NCBI GenBank assembly: GCA_002205965.3
Contig: NADL03000599.1
Location: 2,976,001-3,040,000, forward strand
Direction of reading: 5' to 3'
DNA length: 64,000 nucleotides
Source of the DNA: Kappaphycus alvarezii
Lineage: Eukaryota > Rhodophyta > Florideophyceae > Gigartinales > Solieriaceae
Within the stretch, counting starts at the first letter, position 1. The number at the start of each line of letters is the position of its first letter. Position numbers and translations under genes: made by a program. Shown here piece after piece: positions 23,600 to 37,202 of this stretch. A model generated the notes under the pieces. It searched no databases. It was not told the DNA's origin and worked only from the letters and a program-made list of their open reading frames with translations.

Positions 23600-26500
23600 T
23601 AGTATAACTCCTCTTTAGCACCTCGGAGGGCCGTAAAAGCCCAGAACGCCTGCCTAATGGAATTTCCAAGAGAAATTTGTTATTGTACTGCCTGTCTACA
23701 TTACTGTATGATAGATCGTATATATACTGTATATTTCAAGAGTGAAACACTCAAACCTTTCCATTTTCCTGTAATGCCTCATAGATTGCGTCCGCTAATG
23801 TCTTTTGCGATGTTGTTCTTTGTGCGCAAATTGCACTAAATGGGAATATTTTGCCACGATGACCAAGTCACTTTTCTAGTTAATGACTTCACCTCCGGCG
23901 GAAGACATTTCGCTATCGAACCCTATTCGCACGCTAATATAAGACCAGGCCAGGTATCAGGAAAGCGGGCGCTGCTGAAGGCATTGATTAATTTGATGTC
24001 ACTTCGTTGACACTCCGCATTGGCAGTAACCTATATTTGGGTTTGTTTACTGGATGGCCTCCCTTCTGTTAGCCGGTAAAGTTAAATTAAATCAGAGCCT
24101 GCCGCGACATTTCACATACATGCGCAGTACCATATAAGTTGACAGGGTATAAGTTAGTTAGTTCTCTCAGTAAATGAACCTTCTTTCGTGAACGCCCAGG
24201 TCAGTTCTCATCTCAGAATGAAAACTTTCAACTGCCTTCTGAGCTCTAACGAAGCCCACCCGGATAAGGTACGAAGTTTGAAAGATAATCATAGGCGAAT
24301 TATCTGGTAGGAACGAGATCATCCCCGTTCCTATCTCCACGCTGGCAATGTGGCATACTGATGCGTTCTTTTACATCAAGGAGGTGGCCCGATTGATCAC
24401 TAGCCAAGTTTGGGACCAATATTCCAGTGTGAAAGCGATTCTCCCTCACCGACAACCCGCATTAATGTTCACTTACACCGCAGCCTGATTGGTGAATGGG
24501 CTATAAGCTACTTTCTACTTGGGGGACACGTTTCATAATTTTCATTATAGATACATCCACAAGGTTTGAATGTAAATTCATAGAACTCATAACCTTTGTG
24601 CCATTTGCAGTAAACCGACCCGATTAGAACCCAGTGAACGTGATAATTCAACGCGGCAGGCAACGGATCTAACGCCTGTAATGAGCGTCTGCAGCCGCTC
24701 CGTATTGATACAGCTCCTTAATTGAAGTTCGGAGCAATGTATGATGTCGAGTTATATTGATATTCAAGACAATCCCGCGAAATTCCGGTTGCGAGCCCTA
24801 GGGGTTATTTTTTCGGGTTGGGGGGATTTTACATCGATTGAGGCATGCGCATAACGCTTCCTGTCGCCTTCGAGAGGGAGCCGCTTCGAACATGAAAATT
24901 GTCATCTTGGCTGCCCTCTTGAGTACCTGTGGTAACGTATTCTTGATTATTCAAGAATAAGACGCAGCTGGTGCTTTCGAAATAAATTTAGCCTCTTCTC
25001 GTAGCGTTTCCTCAGGAGTCCTAGCGAAAGGATTTTGATATCTTCCCTCTTCCTACTCCCAACAATCTCTCTTCCCGACTAGTTCTTTTTCAAAGGACCT
25101 CCTGCACGATGGCTTTCTGAGCCTCTTCGTGTATATTTGCTCCTCTGATACTGCATTTCGTCCCCATCCGTCCATTACTTTTTTCCATTTCCTTTTTATT
25201 TCTCACTCTGGGTTCTTGACTTCTTTACTTGATATATGATTCGATGAAAACCTCTACATATATTCGAATGATATAAGTTAGGATGCTTTGTATTAATGCG
25301 TGTGCGTCCAGTTATCGGCTGCTTCTTGGTGGAGAACGACGGTAGGAGGAGTCATTATTGAATTTCTCATTAACTCCACGCTCTCTCACTTTCTTCTCTA
25401 TCTCTATTTCTCCTGTTTACCCTCATTTACCTTTACTTTATAGGTTATTTTATATCTTTAGGGGCGGAAAATCTTCAGTGATTCTTTAGCCGTCTGTGCC
25501 AAGCGAATATTTCCAACCTCTGCAGCTTGGAAGCTTAGATGACTACATTCTTCTGCATTCCCAGAATACGCCCTTTTATGCACAGAAGACACGTCACTTG
25601 AAGAAATGAAACTAGGGGATATATGAGTTGAGGGCCGAGTTAGTGTTTAGGACCGGGCAAGGGTCTCGTTTCTTTTTTATATAGATTGAGCTGGTCAGGG
25701 TGTTATCTTTTGTCTTTGTGGCTGTTAATCTGATTTTTCTGAGGCAGGAATCAAACAATGAAGCCATCTGAATACCTTTCGTATGGGCAATGCAAAAATG
25801 TAAAATCCCTCCAATCAATTCTGAACCCATAATATTCTGATTGAGATCCAGTCCCTACAGTTATGAAAATATTAGTTTACTCCCATTACACTGCCTGTAC
25901 TGTAGCAGAATAGCCTAATTAGTGATTAAACTATTTAATTAAAGCACCAGCAGTGCTAATCGCAAGCTTGGGCTGCTTCGCGTTTGTACAGCGGCTCTGT
26001 TCACAAAATGTTGTGATCACAAATTGCTAATAGTTTTGGTGAAGGATGGAGGAAGGAGACAACCGATTGTACCAAATCTTTTGAATTCCAGCTAAATGTT
26101 TCATATTAATAAAAAATTGCAAAAATAAATAGTTTCATATCCAGCAGGACCTATGCGGACATGTTAAAGTATTGGATGTATACATTTATGTTTATGTAAG
26201 GTTGAATTTCACTCATTAGTGGCATTTCTAATGTAGGGATTCTAGTAGAAGCCTAAAGTACCATTAAAGAATAGATCGAACAAAATGTTCTGATTTTCAG
26301 CTGTAAAAATAGAATAAATGCACCTAATTATGCCGGTCATACAGTATTTTGAAATAGCAAATTTTCGAGTTTATACCGAAGTCACTCCCAAACGATGCAT
26401 CAGCATAGACACTAAGATATTATCAGTTCTCTTCTAATTTTTGGTGCTTAAGCGACGATGGGAGATCTTTCGCTGCGGTAATGGACTTTGACATGATTCA

Positions 26501-29500
26501 GATTTAATAAGGCTTCGGTCACCTGCTCAGCTCTGCTCACAAACAGTTATTGTCTATCGGGGTTATTAAGTATTTAAAAAGGCCAGTAAGCGAGGATAAC
26601 ACAATATTTATTGAGTTTTGAGTCCTCTTAAATCAAAGAATGAAGATAAATATAGGAAGGGTGGCCAATTTGAAAATGTTTTTCTTAAACGGATATACTC
26701 AAACCTAAAAAGTTGATGTAGTATCATCCACACTTCTTCCTCAAAATTTCTCTCCATTTATTTGAAGAGCTTTCGGAATTCATAATTTCAATCGCCCTGT
26801 TATCGTATATATTAATTTCAAATGACAATGAGACCTATTTGGTCCCTTTTTTTCAATGGATATAGACTGAGAAATATATATTAAGTTGATCCATTTGGAT
26901 CAATTGCTTCATCAAGAGACATATCAAATCAAGGAAATCTCCACTATCACAAAGGCAGTACAGTGGTCAAGTAATCCTGAGAATTTGACTGGGTGTTATG
27001 CTGTAATACTGTGTTATATCCAGCCTTTGTAGGAGATAGAGACTCTGTAATGAGTAGTTTGGAAATTTCTAAAAACCCATGAATAATTTCAGCACTGAAT
27101 AGAATGAAACAAAGAATTATTGCAAATAAAAAGATAAAAAAGCAGAGCGTAGTTCCATGTTTGCTTCTCTATGCACCAGAAATTATTTTTGTGATCCTCG
27201 TGCCGTTGAGCGACATTTAATACCTTGATTTTTCACTACTCACACCAAAATATTTGAAAGGTAAAATGTGGGATGATTTAGTATTTGAAAGACGTGGTCG
27301 TTTGTGGCCCGAAATATCCTACAGGATGACCAGTAGTAACTCTTAAATTTCCCTAAAGAGCCGGCTCAAGGCCGTCAAGCAGACAAGCTGCGTTGAACAT
27401 TAAGGCCGCGGCAGCGTGCCTGATTCGAGAGCAAGAACTAAAAGCGACCTAGCCCATTAGCTTGTTGATTTATACGTTATTCCTCACTGTGTAACTTGAA
27501 ACGCACCTGCGTGCGTATTTACATCGATTTACTAGGAAATAGAACCAATGAATGCTTCAAATTTCCTCCTAGGTTCATTCTCAAGAAATACTTCATAAAG
27601 ACGATCGCTGAACTGAATGGAGTCCTGAAGACTTTTTCTCGTCAGAAACTATAGTGAATCGATCAATGGTATGTTTAAAGTTATTGAGTCTTCTAAGCTT
27701 TTGTTTGCAGGAAAAAGTTGGAAATTATCGATTTCAATCGAAAGTCTCCGTCCTAAACAGTAGATTAACCTTATCCTCAATTAACTTCCCTAACATTCAG
27801 TCATAAATTTAGTAGGAGAGACTAAGAAGCACTTTAGGTATCATCTACTTGAATATACTACCTGAAAACATTAAAAAAATTCATAGCATCTGAGCTATAG
27901 TTCTGTATTCTCTGGATAACTTAGATATTCATTTTCAATCCTAACTGCAGTTTTTTGAAGCAGCAGCATTAATACTTCTAATTTATTTATCCTTTTCCCA
28001 TTATTTGGTTTTGCAATGCTTTTATAGCTTCATCGAGAGAGATCATGCGTTTTTATGATTTTATAGCACCAAGGTCCTACTTGTATCCTTGTATTACAAC
28101 AAATATAAAGACAGTGGAGAGAAGATTCGATTACAACCTTAGCAGCAGTGCATTATGCACGGACAGTCGATAATTTGCATTAACTTTTCTGTATACTGAC
28201 CTTACGAAAATTCAGTGTAATTCTCCCAAGCCGTGAGCTTTATTCTCCTCAGTTTCCGAGAAGTTCTTGCAAAGTGTCGGGAAATCTATTTGTTTTTTTC
28301 AACTATAGCGACACGCACTATTTCAAACATCTCTTTGAATCTCAACTGGGTGACCTATTAGGCGGTTGACCTTTTTGCTATATGTACTCAATACATCGAC
28401 TTATACAGAGACCACGTTCATGTTGGGAATCTCTACAGTATTAAATTTAGTACCTTTGTTCACAGTATGGAAAATATGATCAAAATCAGCAGAGAATAAA
28501 TCGATGCAACGAATCAGAATAAATGCAATGTCTGAATCAAGTAGGCTTAGAAGACGACGAATAGGCGTCTGACTTAAACTTTGGGATATATCGTAACGCT
28601 GCTTACTGCGCCGAAAATGTTACAAGATATCATTTCTTTTCTTTGGTCTTTAAATTCTTCTATGAAATAAATAATTTGCTAAGTTGGGTGAAAAATGCTT
28701 TTAATTTTTCGTAGTTCTTCATAGGTAACAGAGTTCCAAAGTTAAAGTCTCAAATAATCAACAAATGACCAAAATGACGAGTTCAAAAGATTCGCAAATT
28801 TTTATTCCAGAGTGTATGCTCATTTAGGCTCATATCTATATTCATGAGGAATCAATAAGAAATTTTAGGTGCAAGAGATATATTCCTATTCTCTCAAAAC
28901 GATCAGACCACAATTTATAGAATTTTTTCCATATTTTCTTTGATTGTGATTGATTCTCCAATCCGATGACTGATTTTCGCGCACCTGTATCAAAACAGGA
29001 TCCTTTGAAAGAACAGTAAAATCTGACTTGAAAAGTATCAAATGAAAAGTCACCAGCAAAAGGGGTAGTCTCAAAATTATGCCAACTACTGAAGTCGCCC
29101 TTTGCATCAGATTATTCTTCTAATGGTGAAGATTTGGTGTCTCCGGCATTTTTATTGTCAGGAAAGCCTCAAGAGTTGTATGAAGAAAATGATGCAAGAT
29201 ATTGATTACTTTTCACCTCCACCTATTTGAATATGGCCTCAACAACACCCCTTTAAGGGTGTTCTAAGACATGTTCCCGTGAATTTGACTTGACTCCTTA
29301 TTCCTTATCCTCGAATTCAATCTAGTAATAAAGCTCTGTTACAAATAGATGGAAACCAGGATTTCCCTCCAAGTTCTTTCCAGCGTAATATAACAGAATG
29401 TTCGCCGCAAAAGAGGAAATACTTCGAGACTTACAAGGATTCTTGGCATGGTGATCAGAATATTCATATTTGAGACAACCGAAGGTGTAAAGATGATCGG

Positions 29501-32500
29501 ATCTAGCTCTGGTACTCAGATAGCCCGGAGGACCTTGCGATATCTCCTCCATTATTGATAGTGGCTTAGACAAGTATCCAGAATTTCCTGTGTAAATTAT
29601 TCCAGTGGCACGGTTCTTCTCTTTTCACGCTGCAATACTCCTCTCACAGACGGACACACACTGATTTTTTCCTTAATTGAATTTGAAATTCTATTTCACT
29701 AAGAAGTTGCTGAACTTTTAATTTTTATGTCTTAAATTGGCCTCAAAAATCCCTTACGCTTTCGTAATCAAGTACTGCAGTACATAGTAATGCAGCAATA
29801 TGAACACAACCTAGATGCTAAATCTGAGTTTCTGGACATCGCCTTACCACCATGGGCGCAAAAGTTGCGCGCTGCGTGACCTCAAGAGTCAACAGCTCCA
29901 TAATCAGGTAAAATTAACTCTCGGCTCTCTAAATGGAACTGTCTAGCAGAAGGTCGACACGCGATCCTCTGAGATCGCCACAAAATAATGGTATCGGCAC
30001 TAAGATCTCTGCAAACGTTTCACTTATTCATCGTGCAGATGTCTCTGAAATTCCCATGCTTTAAAAGTTAGATATAATACATAGCAGTAGTGTATTTTTA
30101 TTGAAAATCAACTCGAAAATGTGGAGTCACTGAATAGGCAAAAATACTTAAAAATACTAGAGGGTGGTACTGCAAATCTAATTCAGGGACCTATTTTTCT
30201 CCCATCTTTTCGTTTGATTCCATTATTCCCATTATTTCGGGATTATCGCTACACAGTGAAGTATCTAGCTAGGTATGCTAACCCTTGGAACAATGGTAAA
30301 CCTAGAATTACGAAGAAACGAAGCAAAAATTACTTCAAATACTGCGAAATACGTCGGCGGACCTCGCTGCACACAATGTAAAAATGGACAGGTCAACTAG
30401 GTTAATTAGGTTAAATAAAATATAAATTATTTATCCAATTGAGAATCTCAACTGCCGTACAAGAAACAGGATGCATCCTCTTTGCACGCTGAAATTATTT
30501 CTCCTCTATTTTTTCTCTACATTTCACCGTTTCTTTTGAGGAATGAAATTTCGTTGTCTCCATTCTGCTTCTTTTCCTTCACCAATACGTGATAAAAAAC
30601 TTTTCCCTTCTTATTCAGCAGTTTGCTCCGATCATAAATAGCTTTATTCATAATCAAGATTCTTATGTAATACTCTACGTAGAATTTTAATATTTAAAGT
30701 TACTTACCACTATTGTCCACCGCAAAATGATTTCCCGTATATTTCCTGTATTTATCAGTCCTTTCATTCTACAATTGCTCGTGCTATTTAAGCCTGGTCG
30801 TGGTCGGCTAAACTATACCGGCGGAATTCCAGTAGCAAATGAACAGTTTACGCCTTTTTAAAATCACCAGTCACGGACTTAGCCTCTCCCAAACTACCGC
30901 TAAAACATAGTCGAAAAACCCGATCGACGACCTCACAATCGCCTACTGTGATTCGATCAACAGAGTCGATAAAATACATTTGCATTGTGCTGAATTATGA
31001 CCCATGGAGCGAGACCCATGCATATTTTGAGCTATTTGTTAGGTGCGCAAGTATTTGGGCTTCGTACATTTTGCGGGAAGAAAAATAGACCGTTACAATC
31101 AAAACTATGCTGGCGTGACCTTAACAATTATAGATTACTAATCGGAATAGGAAAGACATACCTCTACTTTTATTTCCTGGATTGCGCGTGTTATTTAATG
31201 GTTTAATCTCACGTAGGGTTTTGCATGCGCGAGTTCATGTCCATCAATTTTTTCTATGATAGTGAATTCAAAGCTTTGCGACATTATGGTTACAATTTTA
31301 AATTGCACGTATAAAGTGAATTCTTTACGATTGTGTCTGTGATTGAGATATTTCTCTACCTGTATGATGCATCAGTACAGAAATGGAGACGTTGGTATAT
31401 CACTTGACGTATAATGTGTGGTAGATGCACAGAGGAATTTTCGAACCTTTTTCTTGCTACTGAAGCAAAGTTTGCTTTGAGTCGCTGTAGTAGCTACCAG
31501 TATAGCATAAAAACTCGACTGAGTTTCGAGGAAGTAAAAACGGACAGATACAGTATATCAAGAAATATTTGAACTTTAATGTTATGAACCGGTTAGCTTT
31601 TCGGCCCGATTTGAGTCCTCGTCACCTCTGAACTATTTCCATGACATTGTTATGCTCTAATAGCGTCGTGGAGTTATAATCGTTCCGCAGACCAAAAACA
31701 AACATTAAGCCCCTGTCATTTAAAATTGTAAGCTCTTGCACCCCTATACACTTCAAGGTTGGTTAAAGCATATGTAGGGTGATGTATATAGTTGTTGATG
31801 AGAAAAATTTGTTTGCTCTCAGGAAAGTATGCACTCTGCGGTTTTCCATCTAGCTAGAGAATAACTTGGTTCATTAGCGCGAGTTTTTGAGTAGTTTCAC
31901 ATACGCTTATCATTTATTAAGTATTTACGGCATCTCTAGAGACACAGATCATGCGGGTGAAGGGGTACACAGTAATTTTCAGTCCTTCACTTTTCTTTGG
32001 GCTGGAAAGCAAGTGTGGTATTGGTATGCCTGATTATTCGAGGGTAATCATGTAACGAATTTCCGCAGCCATCACTATCTGGCTGTCGCTATTCCCTATA
32101 AATTTTGCTTTCTAGATTTCTTGTACCTATTGTTTCAAAACATTGTCATCTAATATCATAGGGAATCGGTATTCTCGTATACTGTCTCCTAGAATTTACT
32201 TTTCATGCGTTCTACTTTCCAGAGAAAACCATTGCTACATGTTTTATTTGCTTCTTTATTCTGTATGATAGCAGTAGTAACTTTCAGAAACCATTCGTAA
32301 ATATCGGCTTTTTCATGACAAGGCAATAGGTAAAATTGATTCCTTCTGTTGTTCTTGCAAATTTATTTTGTTATAGATTAGAGCTAAAAGTACTATAATT
32401 ATGCCTTTCAATTCTGTTGTTAAAAAACGCTCAGCAGTTTGAGCGATATTATTACCTTTTGAACTGACAGCAACATTCCATAAATACTTTTGAGTTTCTA

Positions 32501-33600
32501 ATTATTTTTCTAAATTAACCGAACCGTGCAATATAAGTGTACCAGTATCACTATAAATCAGTTGGTAACAGGAAAATAAGCAAAAAGAATTTGAGAACAT
32601 GAAAATACAGTAAATAAGGGAACCATGTTGTGATGTCACTTAAGTAGCCTACCTTCGCGTACTTCTTGGATCACAGGTGATTAGGTTGAACTAAATTTGA
32701 GTACGCGGTGTTTTTTGCTATACAAAATGTTTTCTGAATCAGTGGATGGGCAACTTGGGACCTTCTTCTGATACTTTCATCTAGTACAAAATGCATTTAC
32801 AGGCTCAAAGAGATCTTTGCTCCCTCTAACGGGAAGATTTATATATCCTCATCTATATCATCATGCAGGAACTTCGTTAGTAGGCCAATCTGTTTAATTT
32901 AATACCCATTTTGAAAGAAAAAGTAAGTGGAGTCCTCACATATGTAAAATCCACAACTAGCTCATAAGATTCCTAAGCATTTTCCTGTAAAAAGCCGCGT
33001 ACAAATTTTTTGGCTTTGTATCCAGCCACGGATCCATTAGCTCCTCTTATTTTCTACAAAATTATCCTGGTAGTCAGATGTATAACGCTGTCCAGTATTA
33101 CACAAGGGGTCCATATCTCTTGCTCTTACAGTGATTTTATTTCGTAATTTCCCATTCGTTACATTCCATCCCTACCAGATATTGTGTTACCTGTGGTTCA
33201 TCATCCGATTGAGTCACAATATGGGCGCTACTTGGAACGTAAAAGGGTACCTAGCTTCCGTTTTGCAACGGGTCAACTCTTTCCTTTGAATCCATACTTC
33301 CGTATTTAATATGTGAGCCCAGAACTTTGGTGGTTGCTTCCCACTTTTTTAGTGCTCTAAGATACCTCTAGGTTTACTTTTCCACATAGATAAGTACAAA
33401 TACTACAAATTTCAGCGCACTACTATCACATGGCAGATGTATTCATAATCACTCTCTATCATTTTCCGTCAACACATTTGACTATTTCGACGTCAACTAG
33501 CGCCAGGGAGAGACTCTTGTGGAATTTTTCTAACAACTCTCCTCATCGAAATACCGGAGCTTACCGTTTCATTCCCATCAAATTCACAATAATTGCTGTA
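23600..33600. other. AT-rich region without recognisable genes
   Basis: About 10 kb without a frame that I can assign. The part at 23.6-25.5 kb is somewhat less AT-rich and may be older repeat debris. A 12-bp match to the gypsy-1 LTR start occurs at 23821 but does not extend. Frames at 29.3-29.6 kb (minus) and 30.1-30.4 kb (plus) have no motif that I recognise. No RNA gene was identified. Confidence 0.55.
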
Positions 33601-33629
33601 TCTCTCCCTGTCGAGGGAGAGATACAGCA
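33594..33629. repeat. Perfect 16-bp inverted repeat with 4-nt loop
   Basis: TGCTGTATCTCTCCCT and its exact reverse complement AGGGAGAGATACAGCA flank the loop GTCG. The transcript would form a stable hairpin on either strand. It lies just beyond the 3' end of the minus-strand copia-2 remnant. Confidence 0.85.
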
Positions 33630-33699
33630 TCAGCGTCATGAGAGAGGTGGAAACATATTCCAGGAGATAGTAGCTTCTGTGATATTATCCATAGCCATC

Positions 33700-34760
33700 C
33701 GATACTTAATACCAATCGTTTTATTCATGTTGTTAAAAATTTCATTATATGAAATAGAAACGCAGCGTTGGTTATTTTTATTATCACAAATTTAGATAAA
33801 TTATCATAAATGAGAATAGCAGAGAAAGTTTCACTGGTCCATAATGCCTCATGAGCAGCGAAATCCAATGCAATACATTTAGCTTCGAGTGTACTTGGAG
33901 CAATTTCTGTTTATTGTTAGCTCCTCCAGCTAATGGGACCATCTGCTGGCATAAATAAGTATACACTGATAGATTTGCTGGAAGGTTTATCTTGAGCCCG
34001 GTACTCGACGAGTTCATCTCTGCTACTCTTTTTGTACGGAACGACAGCCATGGAACTACCCTTCAATTATCTGAGGAAATGCCTTGCATTTCCTCATAAA
34101 AAGATAGTTAGCGCTTCTGTATAAACCTAGATAAATTTACGGTGCTAAACGCAATGTTGGGACTTGTCCTATTAGATACATGTAACAAGCTTCTAAATAA
34201 TTGTTGATATGGAGTTTTATCTATTTAATTAGTAATTACCCTCGACATTACTTGCAGAATTGGCTACGATAAGGATAACAGGATCAGTACCAACCGGCAA
34301 CGGGATATAAGTGGTGGCATACTGATCTATATTAAACATTCGAAACATCTCGTAGGCTGGGGGCGTGGTGTAACCTGACATATTCTGGATGGTCTCCTAT
34401 GTTCATTCCAAGGTGTTCCTCCGCATCATAATTGATTCAGACTTCCAAAATGATACTTGATAAAGTCGGTTGCACTAGTAATTATGCGATCATCATTTCC
34501 AGAAAATTTGGTGTAGTCGACGTAAATAATTGATATCAAAACAGAACCCCCTTTTTGCAATACATATAAGCTAGTACCTTCAGACGACTTTTTGACGCCC
34601 AGCTCCTCCAAAAAGGCGCATAATATCATCAGCTTGGCATAATACCAATCGGTCATGCTCAGGGTCTAGATGGCATCTCTGTAGGACAGTGATATGTCAG
34701 TGTCAAACATCAGCATACCGGCCTCGTACAAAATTTTTACATGATGGGTGCAAAAACTTT
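33700..34760 (-). pseudogene. Decayed Ty1/copia RT and RNase H (copia-2)
   Basis: On the minus strand a frame at 34656-34426 reads FLEELGVKKSSEGTSLYVLQ, then VLISIIYVDYTKFSGND. This is the copia RT palm, with the catalytic YVDD changed to YVDY. Below it, near 34.2 kb, PYQQLFRSLLHVSNRTSPNI matches the conserved copia segment between RT and RNase H. Between about 33.99 and 33.80 kb SKSISVYLFMPADGPISW, then STLEAKCIALDFAAHEALW, corresponds to the RNase H core, where most relatives have STAEAEY. Pieces are in different frames with stops between them. The region above 34.76 kb may hold more RT but I could not align it. No LTRs were found. Confidence 0.75.
34072..34096. repeat. Perfect 11-bp inverted repeat with 3-nt loop
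   Basis: TGAGGAAATGC and GCATTTCCTCA flank the loop CTT. It lies inside copia-2 between the RT-RNase H connection and RNase H. Confidence 0.75.
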
Positions 34761-35287
34761 GGGGAAACGCCATCTGTAGTGCGTGGAGACCGATTGAGAC
34801 TAGGGATTTAAGCTAGTACACCAGACTCCTGAATTTCTTCATGGTCTTGAGAAAGGAGTGTATCACTCCTAATAGTAGATTAGGGGTAATAAAGTGATGT
34901 ATGTTCATGAATAATGCCATGTGTTGTCTTGCAGAAGTTCATATTAGCACAGGAGCTCCCTAGGGCCACCTTTTTCAACCACTTCGACTGTTTTCTTTCA
35001 ATATATGCCTCACGTCGTTAGGAGCTTGGGTCATGTTAGGCATGGTAGCCGAGATATCAAGGCCCAGCAGCTCATAAAGATCACAATTCCTCGTTCTGAG
35101 ACTCCTTTTATGTCAATTTTGGTCTTTTGCCGCTTTCCTTGGATTGAAATTACCCGCCCCTTTTATACGTTGGGTCAATCTGTAAAAGAAGTGAAAGGAG
35201 GGCTTTCCTCCTTGATCAGGCTAAGCAGGACTTTGTGTAACATTACGCACTCAACTACGGCTGTCTTTTCACAGCAAGAGAGGAATC

Positions 35288-35991
35288 TTATGTGTACTAA
35301 AATGTATATAGAGAATAAAATTTCAAGGACAGGTGACTAAATATGAATGCAGTCTCTGAGTTTGCACGATACATTTTGCAATTTGGTTGGGTTTGACAAA
35401 TTCATGGTTTAATTTTATTAATTTATGACACGCTGACATTAATTGAAGTCAGTCAACGTCAGAATTTTAAGAGATAAAAAGTGAGATTTTGAAAACTCGC
35501 TGTATTGTCCTCGTCATTTACACTCTTTTCTGATTGCGTAAGGTGATAATTATGACAAGAAGATATTTACCTCGACAAAATATATTCTATCTACTCATTT
35601 TCGTCCATACAATTCCCCTGTATACATTTTATGGTATCTAGTATGTGTGTTTAAAATTTTGGACTACCCGAAAAATCTATGTAAGCGTAGTAAAAAGCTT
35701 CCTCTATGGTAGAGAGAGCAATTTTAGAGATAAATTTAAGCGCAGACCCAAATAGTTGAGAAGTTCAAAGTCAACTTTTGAACTAAAAAGCATTTCTCTC
35801 ACGTTTGTCACCGATAATAGACGGTAGGCCCCGCTCGTTTTATACTCACTTGTAGCCCCTTGAACTCACGTCCGTATCCACCTATTCGTGTTCCCACAGC
35901 TATACCTCGGTAACAGTTATATCGCTTACAGCAACTCCGTGCTGCGATAATTGTTTCTGATAATCTCATCCTGTCCGATTGATATCTATCA
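35288..35991 (+). repeat. Diverged LTR of the gypsy-1 family (solo LTR or last relic of an element)
   Basis: The segment follows the gypsy-1 LTR from end to end at much lower identity. Shared blocks include GGACACGCTGTCAT (here TGACACGCTGACAT), AGATATTTACC, TTTTATGGTAT with TAGTATGT, AAGTCAACTT, TTTTATACT..TTGTAGCCC and the final CTATCA at 35986-35991. The TATA-like site is degenerate. No clear 5-bp duplication flanks it: GAATC on the left and TGATC on the right differ. The purine-rich AGCAAGAGAGGAA just before it resembles a polypurine tract, so it might be the 3' LTR of a vanished copy. No gypsy pol was recognised directly upstream. Confidence 0.8.
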
Positions 35992-36710
35992 TGATCCTAT
36001 TTTTTGCTGTAATGTTGGTATTATTGAAGATCACTCATGTCTGGAACTATTCCCTGTCTTTGTGGCTTTCTGTAAGCACAGCGCTTAAACAGAAAGTTAT
36101 TATACCATTTGTTTTCTCGGTTTGCCTATATTCTATTGAGGAATTTTTCCGTCCACTAAGCTTTTGTAGGCATCAGTTTAGCCTTTGTTGGGTTATTATT
36201 GTTAAGCGTACATAAAAGTGTAGTTTTCTTACACAAATTAACAGCAGTTGTAACTCACATACTTTGGACTGGATACATATTTAAATTGATTCAAGGGGAT
36301 GCAAATATTCAAATTCATGAACGGCATGTTATGCTAGTGGTCTCCATTAACTCGCCCTGTCTGTTATCTGATCTCCTCACATCTGTCTACACAGAATGAA
36401 GGCGTTTGGCATCCTATTCTTCAGACAGCGAATATATAAAATAATCCTGTTATCAGATATCCGAACTATAACAGTACAAAAAACCCTACTTTTCAATATA
36501 CTTAAGTAATTTATGTTTAGCCATGTGTGTTTGAAAAATCCTCTTACTCTAACGAGGGAGAGTTTTTCTCTGTGCAATATAAACATGTTGAAAATATGGA
36601 AGAGTGTTATTGTTTTCAAAAAATCAACGGTTTTAACTGTAGTCTCCTTTCTATACAGTACTATAGGCAGTATTCGCACCGTTCGCAATAAAAAACCATT
36701 TGCCCCTTTT
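35992..36710. other. No recognisable gene
   Basis: Short frames on both strands between 36.0 and 36.7 kb overlap each other and show no motif. The region lies between the diverged LTR and the 104-bp tandem duplication. Confidence 0.5.
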
Positions 36711-36918
36711 GTGGATGGATAGCTTTTCTCTAGATTATTAAACACACAACTGCTTCATGTAGGACCGGAAAAAGCTGACACAGTCTTTCATTAAAACCTC
36801 CCCGCACTGAAGGCTGTGGATGGATAGCTTTTCTCTAGATTAAAACACACAACTGCTTCATATAGGACCGGAAAAAGTTGACACAGTCTTTCATTAAAAC
36901 CTCCCCGCACTGAAGGCT
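36711..36918. repeat. Two-copy tandem duplication, 105 and 103 bp
   Basis: The unit starts GTGGATGGATAGC and ends GCACTGAAGGCT. Copy 1 is 36711-36815 and copy 2 is 36816-36918. They differ by a 2-nt deletion and about three substitutions, so the duplication is fairly recent. Copy 2 runs into the start of the open frame described next. Confidence 0.92.
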
Positions 36919-37202
36919 ACTATCATTTCGGAACGTCGACTGAAAAGAGTACCTTGCAAATCATAAATCTGTTTCGTCGCGCTACTGGCAACAGGTATGA
37001 CGATCCTATCGAATACGGAGAACTCTACCCGATGCCAGGCGAAGAGCGTCGAGATTGGGACTTATTTCCCGCAGAAGATCAGAAGAAACACTTGGAATTT
37101 AGGCTTCTCCGCTTGGGCCGCGTTGAAGCTCCTGAAATTGTTGAATATCTTCACTCTGGAATATCAGTGTGCGAGAGCGTTGACGAGGGTCACGGAAAGT
37201 AG
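36882..37202 (+). other. Unrecognised open frame with protein-like composition
   Basis: From the stop at 36879-36881 to a TAG at 37200 the frame is open for about 106 codons without an ATG near its start. It reads HFGTSTEKSTLQIINLFRR, then DDPIEYGELYPMPGEERRDW, and is acidic and hydrophilic, unlike the AT-rich noise elsewhere. Without an ATG it would have to be an exon or a broken gene. A basic frame follows at 37243-37497, and 37.55-37.72 kb reads IRAKGTSAGISGRKYLLHSA in another frame, so a single decayed gene could run through here. I recognise no family. It starts within the second copy of the tandem duplication. Confidence 0.35.

Noticed and set aside
23821..23836. TGTGCGCAAATT identical to the gypsy-1 LTR start, possible further LTR
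   Set aside because: The match is only 12 bp and the following sequence does not continue into the LTR.
29322..29573. 83-codon minus-strand frame with varied composition
   Set aside because: No motif on either strand could be tied to a known family, and neighbouring frames do not continue it.
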